Counted from the first letter of the stretch, positions 1 to 9,672 are shown. The stretch is DNA of 64,000 bases from Flavobacteriaceae bacterium (GCA_014238425.1 JABABD010000029.1:286342-350341); one strand, 5' to 3'. Made by a program: numbers and translations. Notes: generated by a model from the letters alone, not told the origin.

Positions 1-1141
1 GTGACATTAATATTGCCGATCGCACAAAACCACGAGATAAAAAGTTTGGCTGAAAACGTTCTTTTGTTTCTCCTTGACTCGATAGATCTAGTGATGTTTT
101 TACAACCCCTTTTGCTTTTTTTGAAAACCAAAGTGTCAATACCATAATCATTCCAGCTCCAAACAATAACCAGTTATTAGTAGGTACTTTATTTGCTAAA
201 ACTTCCATACTGAATTTTGACGCTGGAAGTCCAGAAGCCACCCATTCGGTAAAGGCATTATAAGCCGCTACTGGAACACCAATAAAGTTTACTAAATCAT
301 TACCTGCAAAAGCTAATGCCAGAGCAAAAGTCCCAACAATAATAATTAATTTGTAAATGTTGGTTTTGGCAAAAGCGATTAAGGCGTATGAGAATAAGGA
401 CCAAAATATAGAACTTACCAAAACAATAGATAAAACTTGAGATTCTAAAAAATCTTTCATTGTGCCTCCACCAAGAATATCAAATGATTCTTTGGCATAT
501 GAAGTTCCTTTTAAACCTTTCATAAAAATGAAATAGGTAATAGCAGTCAACGCAAACCCTCCAAATAATGCGCCAACCCAATGTGCTTTCCTTTCAAAAT
601 TGTATGATAATAATAATCTCGAAATCCACTGCACAAATGCACCAATCGAAAATGCCACAACGACCGATAGCAATATCCCGAAAATAATCTGCGAAGCTTT
701 GGATGTGTTTATATAATTCAACACATCGTTAAAATTTCCACCATCAGCACCAATTTTAATTAAAGCGATAGCTACGGCAGCACCTAATAATTCAAATACG
801 ATGGAAACTGTAGTGGAAGTTGGCATACCTACTGAATTAAAGAAATCAAGTAAGAGAATATCTGTTATCATTACTGCCATGAAGATGATCATGATTTCTG
901 CAAACATGAACTCTCCTGGATTAAAAATTCCCTTACGAGCTACTTCCATCATACCGCTTGAGAAAACGGCTCCAACAGCAACACCCAAACTAGCAACGAT
1001 CATAATAGTCCTAAACGATACGGCTTTTGAACCAATCGCAGAATTCAAGAAATTAACAGCATCGTTGCTTACACCTACAACCAGATCAGCAATAGCTAAA
1101 ATGGCGAGAGCAATAATCATATATAAGTAAATATTATCCAT
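1..1141 (-). CDS. Inorganic phosphate transporter, PiT family (partial)
   Basis: Inner-membrane permease that would import inorganic phosphate using an ion gradient. The frame is open from an ATG at 1141 to the window edge, so the C-terminus is missing. The two inverted PiT signatures are visible: SNDAVNFLNS near residue 24 and GNDLVNFIGVP near residue 279. Many hydrophobic segments lie between them. It sits 50 bp downstream of a phosphate-selective porin gene on the same strand, so the two probably form an outer plus inner membrane uptake unit. The family call is strong; the cation used cannot be read from sequence. Confidence 0.93.
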   Translation of the reverse strand, partial: MDNIYLYMIIALAILAIADLVVGVSNDAVNFLNSAIGSKAVSFRTIMIVASLGVAVGAVFSSGMMEVARKGIFNPGEFMFAEIMIIFMAVMITDILLLDFFNSVGMPTSTTVSIVFELLGAAVAIALIKIGADGGNFNDVLNYINTSKASQIIFGILLSVVVAFSIGAFVQWISRLLLSYNFERKAHWVGALFGGFALTAITYFIFMKGLKGTSYAKESFDILGGGTMKDFLESQVLSIVLVSSIFWSLFSYALIAFAKTNIYKLIIIVGTFALALAFAGNDLVNFIGVPVAAYNAFTEWVASGLPASKFSMEVLANKVPTNNWLLFGAGMIMVLTLWFSKKAKGVVKTSLDLSSQGETKERFQPNFLSRGFVRSAILMS

Positions 1142-1191
1142 AATTTTGTTTGATTAGTTTACAAATGTTTTTTGTTCTTTTATGTTATATT

Positions 1192-2382
1192 TTAAAAATG
1201 AATGTCGAATTGTAATCTGTACATGATTTGATCATTACTGTTATCAACTTGTAAAAGACTGATGTCAGATTGTATCTTAAGTTTATGTCCAACAATATAT
1301 CTTGAAACACCTAAGGTGTATTGACTCTCTGCATCTTTTCCAGTAATGGTTTTATCGAGCTTTATGTCAGTATAGCGTCCAGAAATTTCCCAGTTACTAT
1401 CTAGTAAATATCCAGTTTGAAGGTTGAAACCTTTACCTACCTGCACTTCATCTCCAGTCAAGGTGCCGTCCGAATTCTTTGCAAAAGGGTCATCAGCATC
1501 CCTATCAGCATATTCTCCCATAAATGAGAATCCTTTATGCTTGAATATGAAATCTATAAACAATGTATTGATATCGGTTTCATAAAAACCTACGTCATTG
1601 GTCATGTATGATCCTTGATTACTTCTGTTCTTTACAGCATTACTATTATGGTCATAAGTAATACCTATTGCTAGTTTTGGTTTTTCTTCACGCTTTAGAT
1701 CACTTGCAGAGTAGTCACCTTTACTCGTGAAATTTCCTAAAGGAAGCAATTCAACACGACCGGTGAATTGATGACCACCAAGATTACCAGAAGTAACATT
1801 ACGCCCTTCTCCTTGAGCGATAGACAGCATTGGTTTAATTGTAAAATTATCTGAAGCCTTGAATTTATAACGCAATTGTATTCCTAGGTCACGATCGATA
1901 TTAAAACGACTATTTAAAAGTGAACGATCTACTTGCTGAAGATTTCCAGAAGATATAACACGTTCTCTGTTACCTGGAAGTTTTGTCTGGCCAAACCATA
2001 ATTCGAATCCAGGAGCAAAATTATATTTAATGACAGCATCTAAAATATATCTGGGTGCATTGCTAGTAAACTGAGACGCGCCAGAGATGTCTCTATTAGA
2101 TAGGCCAAGCTCCATTTTGTATTTAAGTTTTGTAGAAAAAGCGAATCCATCAAATTTCAATCGAGCTCGTCGTACCAAGAAGTTTGATTCTGGGTTTGCA
2201 CCGTCTTCAAAATTAGCAATTGCTAAGAACTGCATTCTTGTGCCAACTTTCATTGACCAAGTACTGTCTTTGCCAACAAGATTAAAAAGACCTTTTCCAA
2301 ATTTAGGAGATTTTTGTTCTTGAGCGTTTACAAGTGATATCGCAAATAAAGATAAAGCAACTAGGGTAACCTTAAGTTTCAT
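1192..2382 (-). CDS. Phosphate-selective porin O/P family outer-membrane protein
   Basis: A 396-residue predicted outer-membrane beta-barrel with a signal peptide (about residues 1-20, ending VNAQ). Alternating amphipathic strands run to a terminal aromatic residue (DIHF), typical of porins. It resembles the OprO/OprP anion porin family: an N-terminal 'FNLVGKDSTWSMKVGTRMQ' strand, then 'RRARLKFDGF'. It is encoded just upstream of the PiT gene on the same strand, which supports a role in phosphate entry across the outer membrane. I did not find a clear Pho-box. Substrate selectivity is inferred from family and context. Confidence 0.85.
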   Translation of the reverse strand: MKLKVTLVALSLFAISLVNAQEQKSPKFGKGLFNLVGKDSTWSMKVGTRMQFLAIANFEDGANPESNFLVRRARLKFDGFAFSTKLKYKMELGLSNRDISGASQFTSNAPRYILDAVIKYNFAPGFELWFGQTKLPGNRERVISSGNLQQVDRSLLNSRFNIDRDLGIQLRYKFKASDNFTIKPMLSIAQGEGRNVTSGNLGGHQFTGRVELLPLGNFTSKGDYSASDLKREEKPKLAIGITYDHNSNAVKNRSNQGSYMTNDVGFYETDINTLFIDFIFKHKGFSFMGEYADRDADDPFAKNSDGTLTGDEVQVGKGFNLQTGYLLDSNWEISGRYTDIKLDKTITGKDAESQYTLGVSRYIVGHKLKIQSDISLLQVDNSNDQIMYRLQFDIHF

Positions 2383-2487
2383 AATTAGTAATAATTTTTA
2401 TTGATGCAAATAACTGATTCTAATGTTAACTTAATGTTTCCAAAAGATTATTAAATGATATATCTTGCATTGGCTAATTTACAATCA

Positions 2488-3828
2488 ATGAACTGGGAAC
2501 AATTACTCTCCTTAAAACGCTTTGGCGATACTAATAAACGCTTGAGAAAAGAACAAGATGAAACGCGATTAGGATTTGAAGTGGATTATGATCGTGTTAT
2601 TTTTTCGTCTGAATTCCGAAGTCTTCAAGACAAGACGCAGGTCATTCCATTATCTCAAACAGATTTTGTACACACGCGTTTAACTCATAGTTTGGAGGTA
2701 AGTGTTGTTGGTCGGTCGCTAGGACGTAAAGTAGGTCAGAAACTTATTGAAAAATATCCGTACTTACAGAATGTACATGGCTATCAAGCGAATGATTTCG
2801 GAGCTATTGTGGCAGCAGCGGCATTAGCACATGATATTGGCAATCCACCCTTCGGTCATTCAGGAGAGAAAGCCATTGGAGAATTTTTCAAGAATGGTGA
2901 TGGTAAACAATTCAAAAAAAACTTAACTGATAAAGAATATCAAGATTTATGTGATTTTGAAGGGAATGCCAATGGGTTCAAAATCCTAACCGAAAGCCGT
3001 GAAGGTAGAGAAGGAGGACTTAGACTGAGTTACGCTACGTTAGGTACATTTATGAAGTACCCTAAAGAATCATTACCAAAAAAACCAACAAATCATATAG
3101 CTGATAAAAAATATGGATTTTTTCAATCTGAGATAGAAGAATTTTTGGATGTGGCTAAAGAATTAGGTTTGATATCAAGAAGCGATAAAGCAAAGAGCTA
3201 TTCTAGACATCCATTGACTTATCTGGTTGAAGCTGCAGATGATATCTGTTATACTATTATTGATTTTGAAGATGGCATTAATCTCGGACTAATCCAAGAA
3301 GAGTTTGCCTTAGAATATCTTATTAATTTGGTAAGAGACACCATTCAAACAGGTAAATATCATTCGCTAACGAATACTCAAGATCGTATTAGTTATTTAA
3401 GAGCATTGGCCATTGGAGGCTTGATAAATGAAGCTGTAGATATTTTTATGGACAATGAAGAGTCTATCTTGAAAGGAGATTTTGCCATAGCTTTACTCGA
3501 TAAAAGTAAGTACGAAGCTCAAATAGATGACATTATAAAAATAAGTGTTGATAGAATCTATCAATCAAAAGAGGTTATTGAAAAAGAGATTGCGGGGTAT
3601 CAAGTGTTGAATGAACTCCTCAGAGTATTTATAATGGCTGTATATCATGACTTTGAAAACACTAAAACAAATTATGATAAACTTATACTGAAAGTATTGC
3701 CAAAGACCATCGACTTAAAGTCAAAGTCAATCTACAACAGATTGATGGCTGTATGTCACTTTGTATCGAAGCTTTCAGATAGCAATGCCATACTAATCCA
3801 TAAAAAAGTAAGAGGCATTCAGTTCTAG
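2488..3828 (+). CDS. dgt: Deoxyguanosinetriphosphate triphosphohydrolase (dGTPase)
   Basis: An HD-superfamily enzyme that hydrolyses dGTP to deoxyguanosine and triphosphate. The metal-binding HD signature is seen as HTRLTHS followed by ALAHDIGNPPFGHSGE, then AADDICYTIIDFEDG further on. The frame opens at 2455, but the second Met (2488, MNWEQLLSLKRFGD) is the usual family start and the first eleven residues look like read-through of the leader, so I use 2488 (446 aa). It is transcribed alone, divergent from the porin gene. Length fits the 440-450 aa dGTPases of this phylum. Confidence 0.93.
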   Translation: MNWEQLLSLKRFGDTNKRLRKEQDETRLGFEVDYDRVIFSSEFRSLQDKTQVIPLSQTDFVHTRLTHSLEVSVVGRSLGRKVGQKLIEKYPYLQNVHGYQANDFGAIVAAAALAHDIGNPPFGHSGEKAIGEFFKNGDGKQFKKNLTDKEYQDLCDFEGNANGFKILTESREGREGGLRLSYATLGTFMKYPKESLPKKPTNHIADKKYGFFQSEIEEFLDVAKELGLISRSDKAKSYSRHPLTYLVEAADDICYTIIDFEDGINLGLIQEEFALEYLINLVRDTIQTGKYHSLTNTQDRISYLRALAIGGLINEAVDIFMDNEESILKGDFAIALLDKSKYEAQIDDIIKISVDRIYQSKEVIEKEIAGYQVLNELLRVFIMAVYHDFENTKTNYDKLILKVLPKTIDLKSKSIYNRLMAVCHFVSKLSDSNAILIHKKVRGIQF

Positions 3829-3898
3829 TATTTAACTGTTTTTATTTGATAAATAGAGCATTAAAAACTAAATTAGTAATCCAAAAAAAGTAATCAAC

Positions 3899-6643
3899 AT
3901 GAAAAAATTAGTACTATTAGGATTAGCATCCATCATTCTTGCGACAGCGGTATTTGTCTCAATAAATTATTTTTCAAACGAAAAAAGCGAAACAACAGAA
4001 AGTGTGTCACTTGCAGAAGAGAGCACAATTATGAAAGCGTCTTTAAAAGAAAAGAAAAAGACAGTTGAAGAAAAGCGAGCGACTGTTGAACAAAGAGAGC
4101 AGTTCGAGTTTGATATGCAAAAAAACCCAGAAACGGGTGTTATACCAAGAGAAGAAAAGGACAGAGAACTTCAAATTGCTCTGGAGCAACGTGATAACCT
4201 TCAAAATTCTGAAGCAAGAGCTATTACGAGCACATTTGAAACCAGAGGCCCTACTAACTTAGGAGGTCGTACAAGATCTTTGGCGGTAGATCTTAGCGAT
4301 CCTACAGGAAATACAATGCTTGCAGGAGCCGTTTCAGGTGGCATGTTTAGAACAACCAATGGTGGTGCTAGTTGGACCAAAGTCTCAGAAAATGATGAGA
4401 TTCATAATGTATCAGCTATCGCTCAAGATCCAAGAGTTGGTTTTCAAAACATTTGGTATTATGGAACGGGAGAAGTAAATGTTGGTAGTAACGTACTTGG
4501 TACAGCTTATTATTATGGACAAGGTATATGGCAATCAACGGATAGCGGTGTGACTTGGACACAAATTTCAAGTACTAATTCACCGTTTGAAACGTTTACA
4601 ACAGTTTTTGATTTTATCAACTCCCTAGCAGTCAGCCCAACCACTGGAGAGCTTTTTGTTGCTGCTTTTGGTGTAATTTCTAGATATGATGGCGTTAATT
4701 TTAATACAGAGCTTGCAGGCACAAACACTGGATATTCAGATGTTAAGGTAACATCTACAGGACGTGTATTTGCAGCTTTTCCTGGTAATAATGCAACGCT
4801 TGATGGCGTACATACCTCTCCTACAGGTAACGGGAGTTGGACACGAATTTCACAAAATGGTACGCCAGCAACTCCGGTAGGATGGTCGGCCGCGGGAAGA
4901 ACAGTTTTAGGGATTGCACCGTCAAATCCTAACATTGTATATGCATTATATGTTGACGGTACTGCAGGAATTGAAGCAGATTTATGGAGATGGGACCAGA
5001 GCACTACTACATGGACAGACTATTCTTCTAAGTTGCCAGATGAAGCTGGCGGGGATTTGGCAGGAAACGATCCCTTTGCAGTTCAAGGTGGCTACGATCT
5101 TGAAGTATCTGTAAAACCTAATGATGAAGATATGGTGGTTATTGGAGGTACGAATGTATATCGTATTTTCGATATTGTAACAGATCCTGAATTTTTGCGT
5201 ATAGGAGGTTATGAAAATAATGCAAGTTATGCTTTATACGATTTAGGAGGAGGAGATACACATCATCCAGATATTCAGGATTTAGTATTTAGCCCTTTTG
5301 ATTCAGATTTGTTAATATCCGGAACAGATGGAGGTATACATACCGCAGATATTACGGATCCTATAGTAGGGTGGACAAGCCTTAATAATAGTTATCAAAC
5401 GTATCAATATTACCATGTAGCTTTGGATCCACAATCTGGTTCAGACCTTGTTATGGGAGGTGCCCAAGACAATGGTACGACTGCTGGAGGTAATAATGCT
5501 GTTACTGGATTGACGAATACTACGGACATGATTAGTGTTTTTGGAGGTGATGGTGTGGCGGCAAGTATAGGAAGAACAGGCACCAATACTAATACAACGG
5601 ATGTTCAACTTTATTTTGGAGCACAATTAGGAACTCTTTTTGCCTTTAGAGGTGGTTTTACCAATATTCAGCCTACTGGAACTAGTAGTAGTATTTTTGT
5701 TACTTATTTTTATTTGGACACTGAAAATAATGCGTTGTATTACGTAGATGGAGGTGATGTTCACAGAACGACAGATGCGCCAAATGTAACTGCAGGTACT
5801 TGGACTAATATAGGAGGTTTAACCTCTTTGGAGAATATAAGAAGCATTACTACTACGCCTGGAACATATAATGCTGCAAGCAGTTATAATCTTGTAGGTG
5901 GACAAAACGGCGGTGTTTTTAAACATCTAGATCCTTTAAATACAAACCTTAACACAGCATCTAATATTACACCTGCTGGAGCAAGTACTGCATCAAACTC
6001 GGTAGTAAGTGGTGTGGCAATACACCCAACAAATCCTGATATTGCCATGGTGGTATACTCTAATTATGGAATTAACAATATATATCTTTCAACAAATATG
6101 ACAAGTGGTAGCCCATCTTGGACACTAGTTGAACGCAATTTGGCATCACATTCCATAAGATCTGTAGCGATTACTGAGGCGAGTGGCGAAATAGGCTATT
6201 TTGTAGGTACTGGAAGAGGCCTATATAGTAGCGGAGATCCTACAACAACAGATTGGACATTAGAAGGCGTAAACGATGTTGGGCTTGCTATCATCAGCGG
6301 CTTGGTATATCGACCTGCGGATAATAAATTATTAGTAGGAACTCATGGAAACGGAATGTATTTGGCAACAATTTCTAGTACCTTATCTGTTGAATCTTTT
6401 GAAGGAAAAGGAAATTTGACATTGTATCCTAATCCTGCCACAACTGATATAAGTTTTAATTTAGGTGATGATTCTTTTTCAGATGTTGGATATTCTATAT
6501 TTGACTTAACAGGTAAAAAGATAAGTACAGGTGTTTTGAGTAGTGAAAGAAAAATTGATGTAGAAAGATTAAAGACAGGTATATATATTGTTGAATTAAA
6601 ATCAGGCAATAAAATAAGTACAGGTAAGTTTGTAAAAAAATAG
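3899..6643 (+). CDS. T9SS-exported BNR/VPS10-like beta-propeller protein
   Basis: A 914-residue secreted protein of unknown activity. An N-terminal hydrophobic segment (residues 5-25) is followed by a lysine/glutamate-rich, probably coiled-coil stretch (about 40-110). Next come repeated sialidase/glycosidase-like BNR motifs such as TTNGGASWTK and STDSGVTWTQ and WTL blocks, suggesting one or more beta-propellers. The last ~75 residues form a type A C-terminal sorting domain (LYPNPATTDISF, then GKKISTG, then TGIYIVEL and a basic end), the address tag for the type IX secretion system. No catalytic residues can be assigned. It is a monocistronic gene followed by a clear terminator. Confidence 0.88.
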   Translation: MKKLVLLGLASIILATAVFVSINYFSNEKSETTESVSLAEESTIMKASLKEKKKTVEEKRATVEQREQFEFDMQKNPETGVIPREEKDRELQIALEQRDNLQNSEARAITSTFETRGPTNLGGRTRSLAVDLSDPTGNTMLAGAVSGGMFRTTNGGASWTKVSENDEIHNVSAIAQDPRVGFQNIWYYGTGEVNVGSNVLGTAYYYGQGIWQSTDSGVTWTQISSTNSPFETFTTVFDFINSLAVSPTTGELFVAAFGVISRYDGVNFNTELAGTNTGYSDVKVTSTGRVFAAFPGNNATLDGVHTSPTGNGSWTRISQNGTPATPVGWSAAGRTVLGIAPSNPNIVYALYVDGTAGIEADLWRWDQSTTTWTDYSSKLPDEAGGDLAGNDPFAVQGGYDLEVSVKPNDEDMVVIGGTNVYRIFDIVTDPEFLRIGGYENNASYALYDLGGGDTHHPDIQDLVFSPFDSDLLISGTDGGIHTADITDPIVGWTSLNNSYQTYQYYHVALDPQSGSDLVMGGAQDNGTTAGGNNAVTGLTNTTDMISVFGGDGVAASIGRTGTNTNTTDVQLYFGAQLGTLFAFRGGFTNIQPTGTSSSIFVTYFYLDTENNALYYVDGGDVHRTTDAPNVTAGTWTNIGGLTSLENIRSITTTPGTYNAASSYNLVGGQNGGVFKHLDPLNTNLNTASNITPAGASTASNSVVSGVAIHPTNPDIAMVVYSNYGINNIYLSTNMTSGSPSWTLVERNLASHSIRSVAITEASGEIGYFVGTGRGLYSSGDPTTTDWTLEGVNDVGLAIISGLVYRPADNKLLVGTHGNGMYLATISSTLSVESFEGKGNLTLYPNPATTDISFNLGDDSFSDVGYSIFDLTGKKISTGVLSSERKIDVERLKTGIYIVELKSGNKISTGKFVKK

Positions 6644-6664
6644 ACCTTTCATAATAGATTTACC

Positions 6665-6694
6665 AAAAGAGAGCTTTATTTAAGGCTCTCTTTT
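6665..6694 (+). terminator. Intrinsic terminator of the T9SS protein gene
   Basis: AAAAGAGAGC (6665-6674) pairs exactly with GCTCTCTTTT (6685-6694) around a 10-nt loop, and the right arm supplies the T-run. It lies 22 bp after the stop codon. Confidence 0.8.
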
Positions 6695-6765
6695 AGTGTT
6701 TATACTTTTGAAAAAAGCTAAAATTCACGATGATTTACATATTTATTGTATTTTAATCGGATTTA

Positions 6766-6797
6766 TTTGCATTTTATCGATTATTGTTATACATTCG
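6766..6797 (+). promoter_or_regulatory. Candidate sigma-A promoter for the small ORF at 6893
   Basis: TTTG (6766-6769) is separated by 20 nt from TACATTCG (6790-6797), close to the Bacteroidota consensus TTTG-N19-21-TAnnTTTG. It would start an RNA about 90 nt ahead of the small ORF. Judged by eye only. Confidence 0.35.
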
Positions 6798-6892
6798 TAC
6801 CGAACTAAAAAACTATAATTATAATTGTTTCGTAATTATGTAGCTCAAAACAAGCAATTTAATTACATGCCCAAATTTATAGACCCTACAAA

Positions 6893-7051
6893 ATGAAAAA
6901 AAACCTACTATTCGCGTTAAGCGTATTCGTCCTAACTGTTTCTGGTTTACTAGTTTTCTGTGAAACTTCTGATACTACTAATAAAGACAAGATTGAAAAT
7001 CAATCTATTCAAGTAGAAGATGAGAAAGCTTTAGCAGAGTTAAGACAATAA
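6893..7051 (+). CDS. Small hypothetical exported or membrane peptide (52 aa)
   Basis: An ATG at 6893 opens a 52-codon frame ending TAA at 7049-7051. Residues 4-23 are strongly hydrophobic (NLLFALSVFVLTVSGLLVFC), followed by a short acidic/polar tail (TSDTTNKDKIEN...). A single Cys follows the hydrophobic segment, but the residue before it is Phe, so a lipobox is doubtful. Its 3' end overlaps the convergent dxs gene by 12 bp. A candidate promoter lies upstream. I recognise no family; the evidence that it is real is the signal-like start and the otherwise empty 400-bp gap. Confidence 0.5.
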   Translation: MKKNLLFALSVFVLTVSGLLVFCETSDTTNKDKIENQSIQVEDEKALAELRQ

Positions 7052-8821
7052 TTCCCTAATATTCTTTATTAAAGTTTGAGGAGTTAATTCTACAGCGTTA
7101 AATAACTCTTCTGTAATTCCATGCTCTATAAAAGCATCTGGTATTCCCAAGACGGTTATGCCAATTTTATAATGGTGCTTATTTGCAAATTCTAGAATAG
7201 CACTTCCGAAGCCGCCTATCATACTGCCATTTTCAATGGTGATAACGGATTTATATGTTTTAAAGATTTTATGTAGTAATTCCGTATCCAAAGGTTTTAC
7301 GAAGCGCATATCATAATGCGCACACTTAGTGATTTCATAATCAGATAAGTCTTTAAAAGTATGTATAACCATTTGTCCGATAGTGCCAATAGACAAAATT
7401 GCTAATTCAGTTCCTTTATGTATGCAATCTCCAGCAGTCCCAATATCTATTTTTTCAAAAGGTTGCTTCCAATGGAGTAAATGTCCTCTACCTCTTGGAT
7501 AACGTATGGCAATAGGATGATGCAATCCAAGTTGTGCTGTGTACATAATGTTTCTAAGCTCAATAGCATTCATAGGAGCGCAAATAATCATATTCGGGAT
7601 ACACCTTAAATAAGCTATGTCAAATACGCCGTGATGTGTTGCGCCATCTTGACCAACTATTCCAGCCCTATCTAAGCAAAAAATGACGGGAAGGTTTTGA
7701 ATAGCGACATCGTGTATGACCTGATCATAAGCTCTTTGTAAAAAAGTAGAGTAGATATTACAAAACGGAATTAACCCTTGAGTTGTCATACCTGCAGCGA
7801 GTGTTACTGCGTGCTGCTCAGCTATTCCAACATCAAAAGCACGATTAGGAATTTCTTTCATCATAAATGTTAGTGAACTACCACTTGGCATAGCTGGAGT
7901 AATCCCTACGATCTTTTTATTTTCTCTAGCTAGTTCAACAATAGTATGCCCAAATACATCTTGATATTTCGGTGGCAAATCTGAAGTTGATTTAGGTTGT
8001 AATTCGCCAGTTGTGGCATCAAACTTTCCTGGCGCGTGATATGTTACTTGATGCTCTTCGGCTTGTTTTAATCCTTTTCCTTTTGTGGTAATAACATGTA
8101 AAAGCTTAGGCCCTTTAACTGTTTTTAATCGCTGAAGTTCTGAAATAAGCACATCGATATTATGACCGTCAATGGGTCCAGAATAATCAAAATTAAGAGC
8201 TTCAAATATATTGTCCTGTTGTTGTGTGCCTTTTTTCACATTCGTTAAGTATTGCTTTAAAGCACCTACACTGGGGTCAATACCAATAGCATTATCATTT
8301 AGGATGACCAACAAATTAGCATTAGTAACACCAGCATGATTAAGACCTTCAAAAGCCATTCCGCTAGCAATGGAAGCATCTCCTATCACCGCGATATGTT
8401 CTTTGTCTTCTTCATTGAGCTGCGAAGCGATTGCCATGCCTAACGCTGCAGAAATTGATGTAGACGAATGGCCTACCCCAAAGGTATCATACTCACTTTC
8501 AGAACGTTTTGGAAAACCACTAATGCCGTCTAATTGTCTATTAGTATGAAAGATATCTTTACGGCCAGTCAATATTTTGTGGCCGTATGCCTGATGGCCC
8601 ACATCCCAAATAAGTTGATCTTCTGGTGTGTTGAAGACATAATGCAAGGCTATGGTTAACTCTACAACACCAAGACTTGCTCCTAAATGACCTTCTTTAG
8701 TGGCAACAATATTTATGATGAACTGACGTAATTCTTGCGCGAGTTGAGGTAGGGCGTCTGTGGATAACTGACGTAAATCTTTTGGATTATTAATTTTATT
8801 AAGCAAATTCTGCATAGGCAA
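7040..8821 (-). CDS. dxs: 1-deoxy-D-xylulose-5-phosphate synthase
   Basis: Thiamine-diphosphate enzyme that condenses pyruvate and glyceraldehyde 3-phosphate in the first step of the MEP isoprenoid pathway. Visible landmarks: GHQAYGHKILTGR, the diphosphate-binding GDASIASGMAFEGLNHAG, the VGIAEQHAVTLAAGM block with the catalytic glutamate, and the C-terminal transketolase domain (IENGSMIGGFGSAIL). At 593 aa it is slightly shorter than the E. coli enzyme. The start may be the second Met (8815). It is divergent from tadA and convergent with a small ORF. Confidence 0.95.
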   Translation of the reverse strand: MPMQNLLNKINNPKDLRQLSTDALPQLAQELRQFIINIVATKEGHLGASLGVVELTIALHYVFNTPEDQLIWDVGHQAYGHKILTGRKDIFHTNRQLDGISGFPKRSESEYDTFGVGHSSTSISAALGMAIASQLNEEDKEHIAVIGDASIASGMAFEGLNHAGVTNANLLVILNDNAIGIDPSVGALKQYLTNVKKGTQQQDNIFEALNFDYSGPIDGHNIDVLISELQRLKTVKGPKLLHVITTKGKGLKQAEEHQVTYHAPGKFDATTGELQPKSTSDLPPKYQDVFGHTIVELARENKKIVGITPAMPSGSSLTFMMKEIPNRAFDVGIAEQHAVTLAAGMTTQGLIPFCNIYSTFLQRAYDQVIHDVAIQNLPVIFCLDRAGIVGQDGATHHGVFDIAYLRCIPNMIICAPMNAIELRNIMYTAQLGLHHPIAIRYPRGRGHLLHWKQPFEKIDIGTAGDCIHKGTELAILSIGTIGQMVIHTFKDLSDYEITKCAHYDMRFVKPLDTELLHKIFKTYKSVITIENGSMIGGFGSAILEFANKHHYKIGITVLGIPDAFIEHGITEELFNAVELTPQTLIKNIRELLS

Positions 8822-8843
8822 ACAAATTTACGAGTTGAAATTG

Positions 8844-8851
8844 TATTTTTG
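8844..8851 (+). promoter_or_regulatory. TAnnTTTG -7 element ahead of tadA
   Basis: TATTTTTG matches the Bacteroidota -7 consensus exactly and lies 22 bp before the chosen ATG at 8874. It also falls inside the reading frame upstream of that ATG, which argues against the longer frame being translated. I saw no good -33 TTTG. Confidence 0.4.
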
Positions 8852-8873
8852 GTTGCATTATTTAAAAGTTTAT

Positions 8874-9323
8874 ATGATCAATCCATTCGACGACACCTAT
8901 TTTATGAAACGCGCACTTCAAGAAGCAGAAGAAGCTTTTGAGAAAGGTGAGGTGCCTGTTGGTGCTGTTATTGCTATTGATAATAGAATTATAGCGCGAG
9001 CGCATAATCTCACGGAGACTTTAAACGATGTCACCGCGCATGCTGAAATGCAAGCGATAACGGCCGCTGCCAATTTTCTGGGCGGGAAATATTTAAATAA
9101 ATGCACCTTGTATGTCACACTTGAGCCTTGTCAAATGTGCGCTGGCGCATTGTATTGGAGCCAAATTAGCAATATTGTATACGGAGCAAGGGATGAAGAA
9201 CGCGGATGTATTGGTATGAAAACTAAACTGCATCCCAAGACAAAAATGGTTGGCGGAATTCTTGCGGATGAAGCTTCTAAGCTGTTAAAGCGTTTCTTTA
9301 TAGAGAAGCGAAATCTTAATTAA
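8874..9323 (+). CDS. tadA: tRNA-specific adenosine deaminase
   Basis: Zinc enzyme that converts the wobble adenosine A34 of tRNA-Arg(ACG) to inosine. The deaminase signature is complete: HAEMQAI supplies the zinc histidine and proton-shuttle glutamate, and LEPCQMCAGAL supplies the two zinc cysteines. The frame is open from a TTG at 8835, but the ATG at 8874 (MINPFDDTYFMKRAL) is the normal family start and leaves the promoter box outside the gene. Result is a 149-aa protein of usual length. Confidence 0.92.
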   Translation: MINPFDDTYFMKRALQEAEEAFEKGEVPVGAVIAIDNRIIARAHNLTETLNDVTAHAEMQAITAAANFLGGKYLNKCTLYVTLEPCQMCAGALYWSQISNIVYGARDEERGCIGMKTKLHPKTKMVGGILADEASKLLKRFFIEKRNLN

Positions 9324-9324
9324 T

Positions 9325-9353
9325 AAAAAACGCGTCACCATTGGTAACGCGTT
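9325..9353 (-). terminator. Intrinsic terminator of the cold-shock gene
   Basis: On the minus strand AACGCGT...ACGCGTT arms (9329-9353) with an inner ACC/GGT pair form a strong hairpin followed by a T-run (9330-9325). On the plus strand no T-run follows, so it serves the csp gene. Confidence 0.75.
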
Positions 9354-9377
9354 ACAGCAATCAATATATAAATATAT

Positions 9378-9572
9378 TTAGTCGATCACTTGAACTTGTC
9401 CAGCGACCTTTCCTTTTCTTCCTTCTTCTTCAACATATTCTACTTTGTCGCCATCGCGTAATTCAACACCATTAAGTGCTGAAACATGTACGAAGATATC
9501 TTGTCCTGTTTCTTCGTTTGTAATGAACCCGAATCCTTTTGATTCATTGAAAAATTTAACTGTTCCAGTCAT
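9378..9572 (-). CDS. Cold-shock domain protein (CspA family)
   Basis: A 64-residue single-stranded nucleic-acid-binding OB-fold protein. RNP1 (KGFGFI, residues 13-18) and RNP2 (IFVHVSA, about 26-32) are both intact. Such proteins act as RNA chaperones during cold or growth changes. It is monocistronic, with a TACTTTTG -7 box upstream on the minus strand and a terminator immediately after. Confidence 0.95.
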   Translation of the reverse strand: MTGTVKFFNESKGFGFITNEETGQDIFVHVSALNGVELRDGDKVEYVEEEGRKGKVAGQVQVID

Positions 9573-9600
9573 AATAAAATAAATAATAAAAATTAAAGTA

Positions 9601-9608
9601 CAAAAGTA
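9601..9608 (-). promoter_or_regulatory. TAnnTTTG -7 element of the cold-shock gene
   Basis: The minus-strand reading TACTTTTG fits the consensus and gives a leader of about 25-30 nt before the ATG at 9572. No convincing -33 element seen. Confidence 0.4.
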
Positions 9609-9672
9609 GTATTTAATATTTAAAAACGAAGATATTGGATTGATTTTCTAGAAGACCTTGAGAAAATTGGAT

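Noticed and set aside
801..1130. 109-aa open frame on the + strand
   Set aside because: Mirror of the PiT transporter gene on the other strand; no family features.
4513..5004. 163-aa minus-strand open frame
   Set aside because: Lies wholly inside the T9SS protein gene and shows no domain signature.
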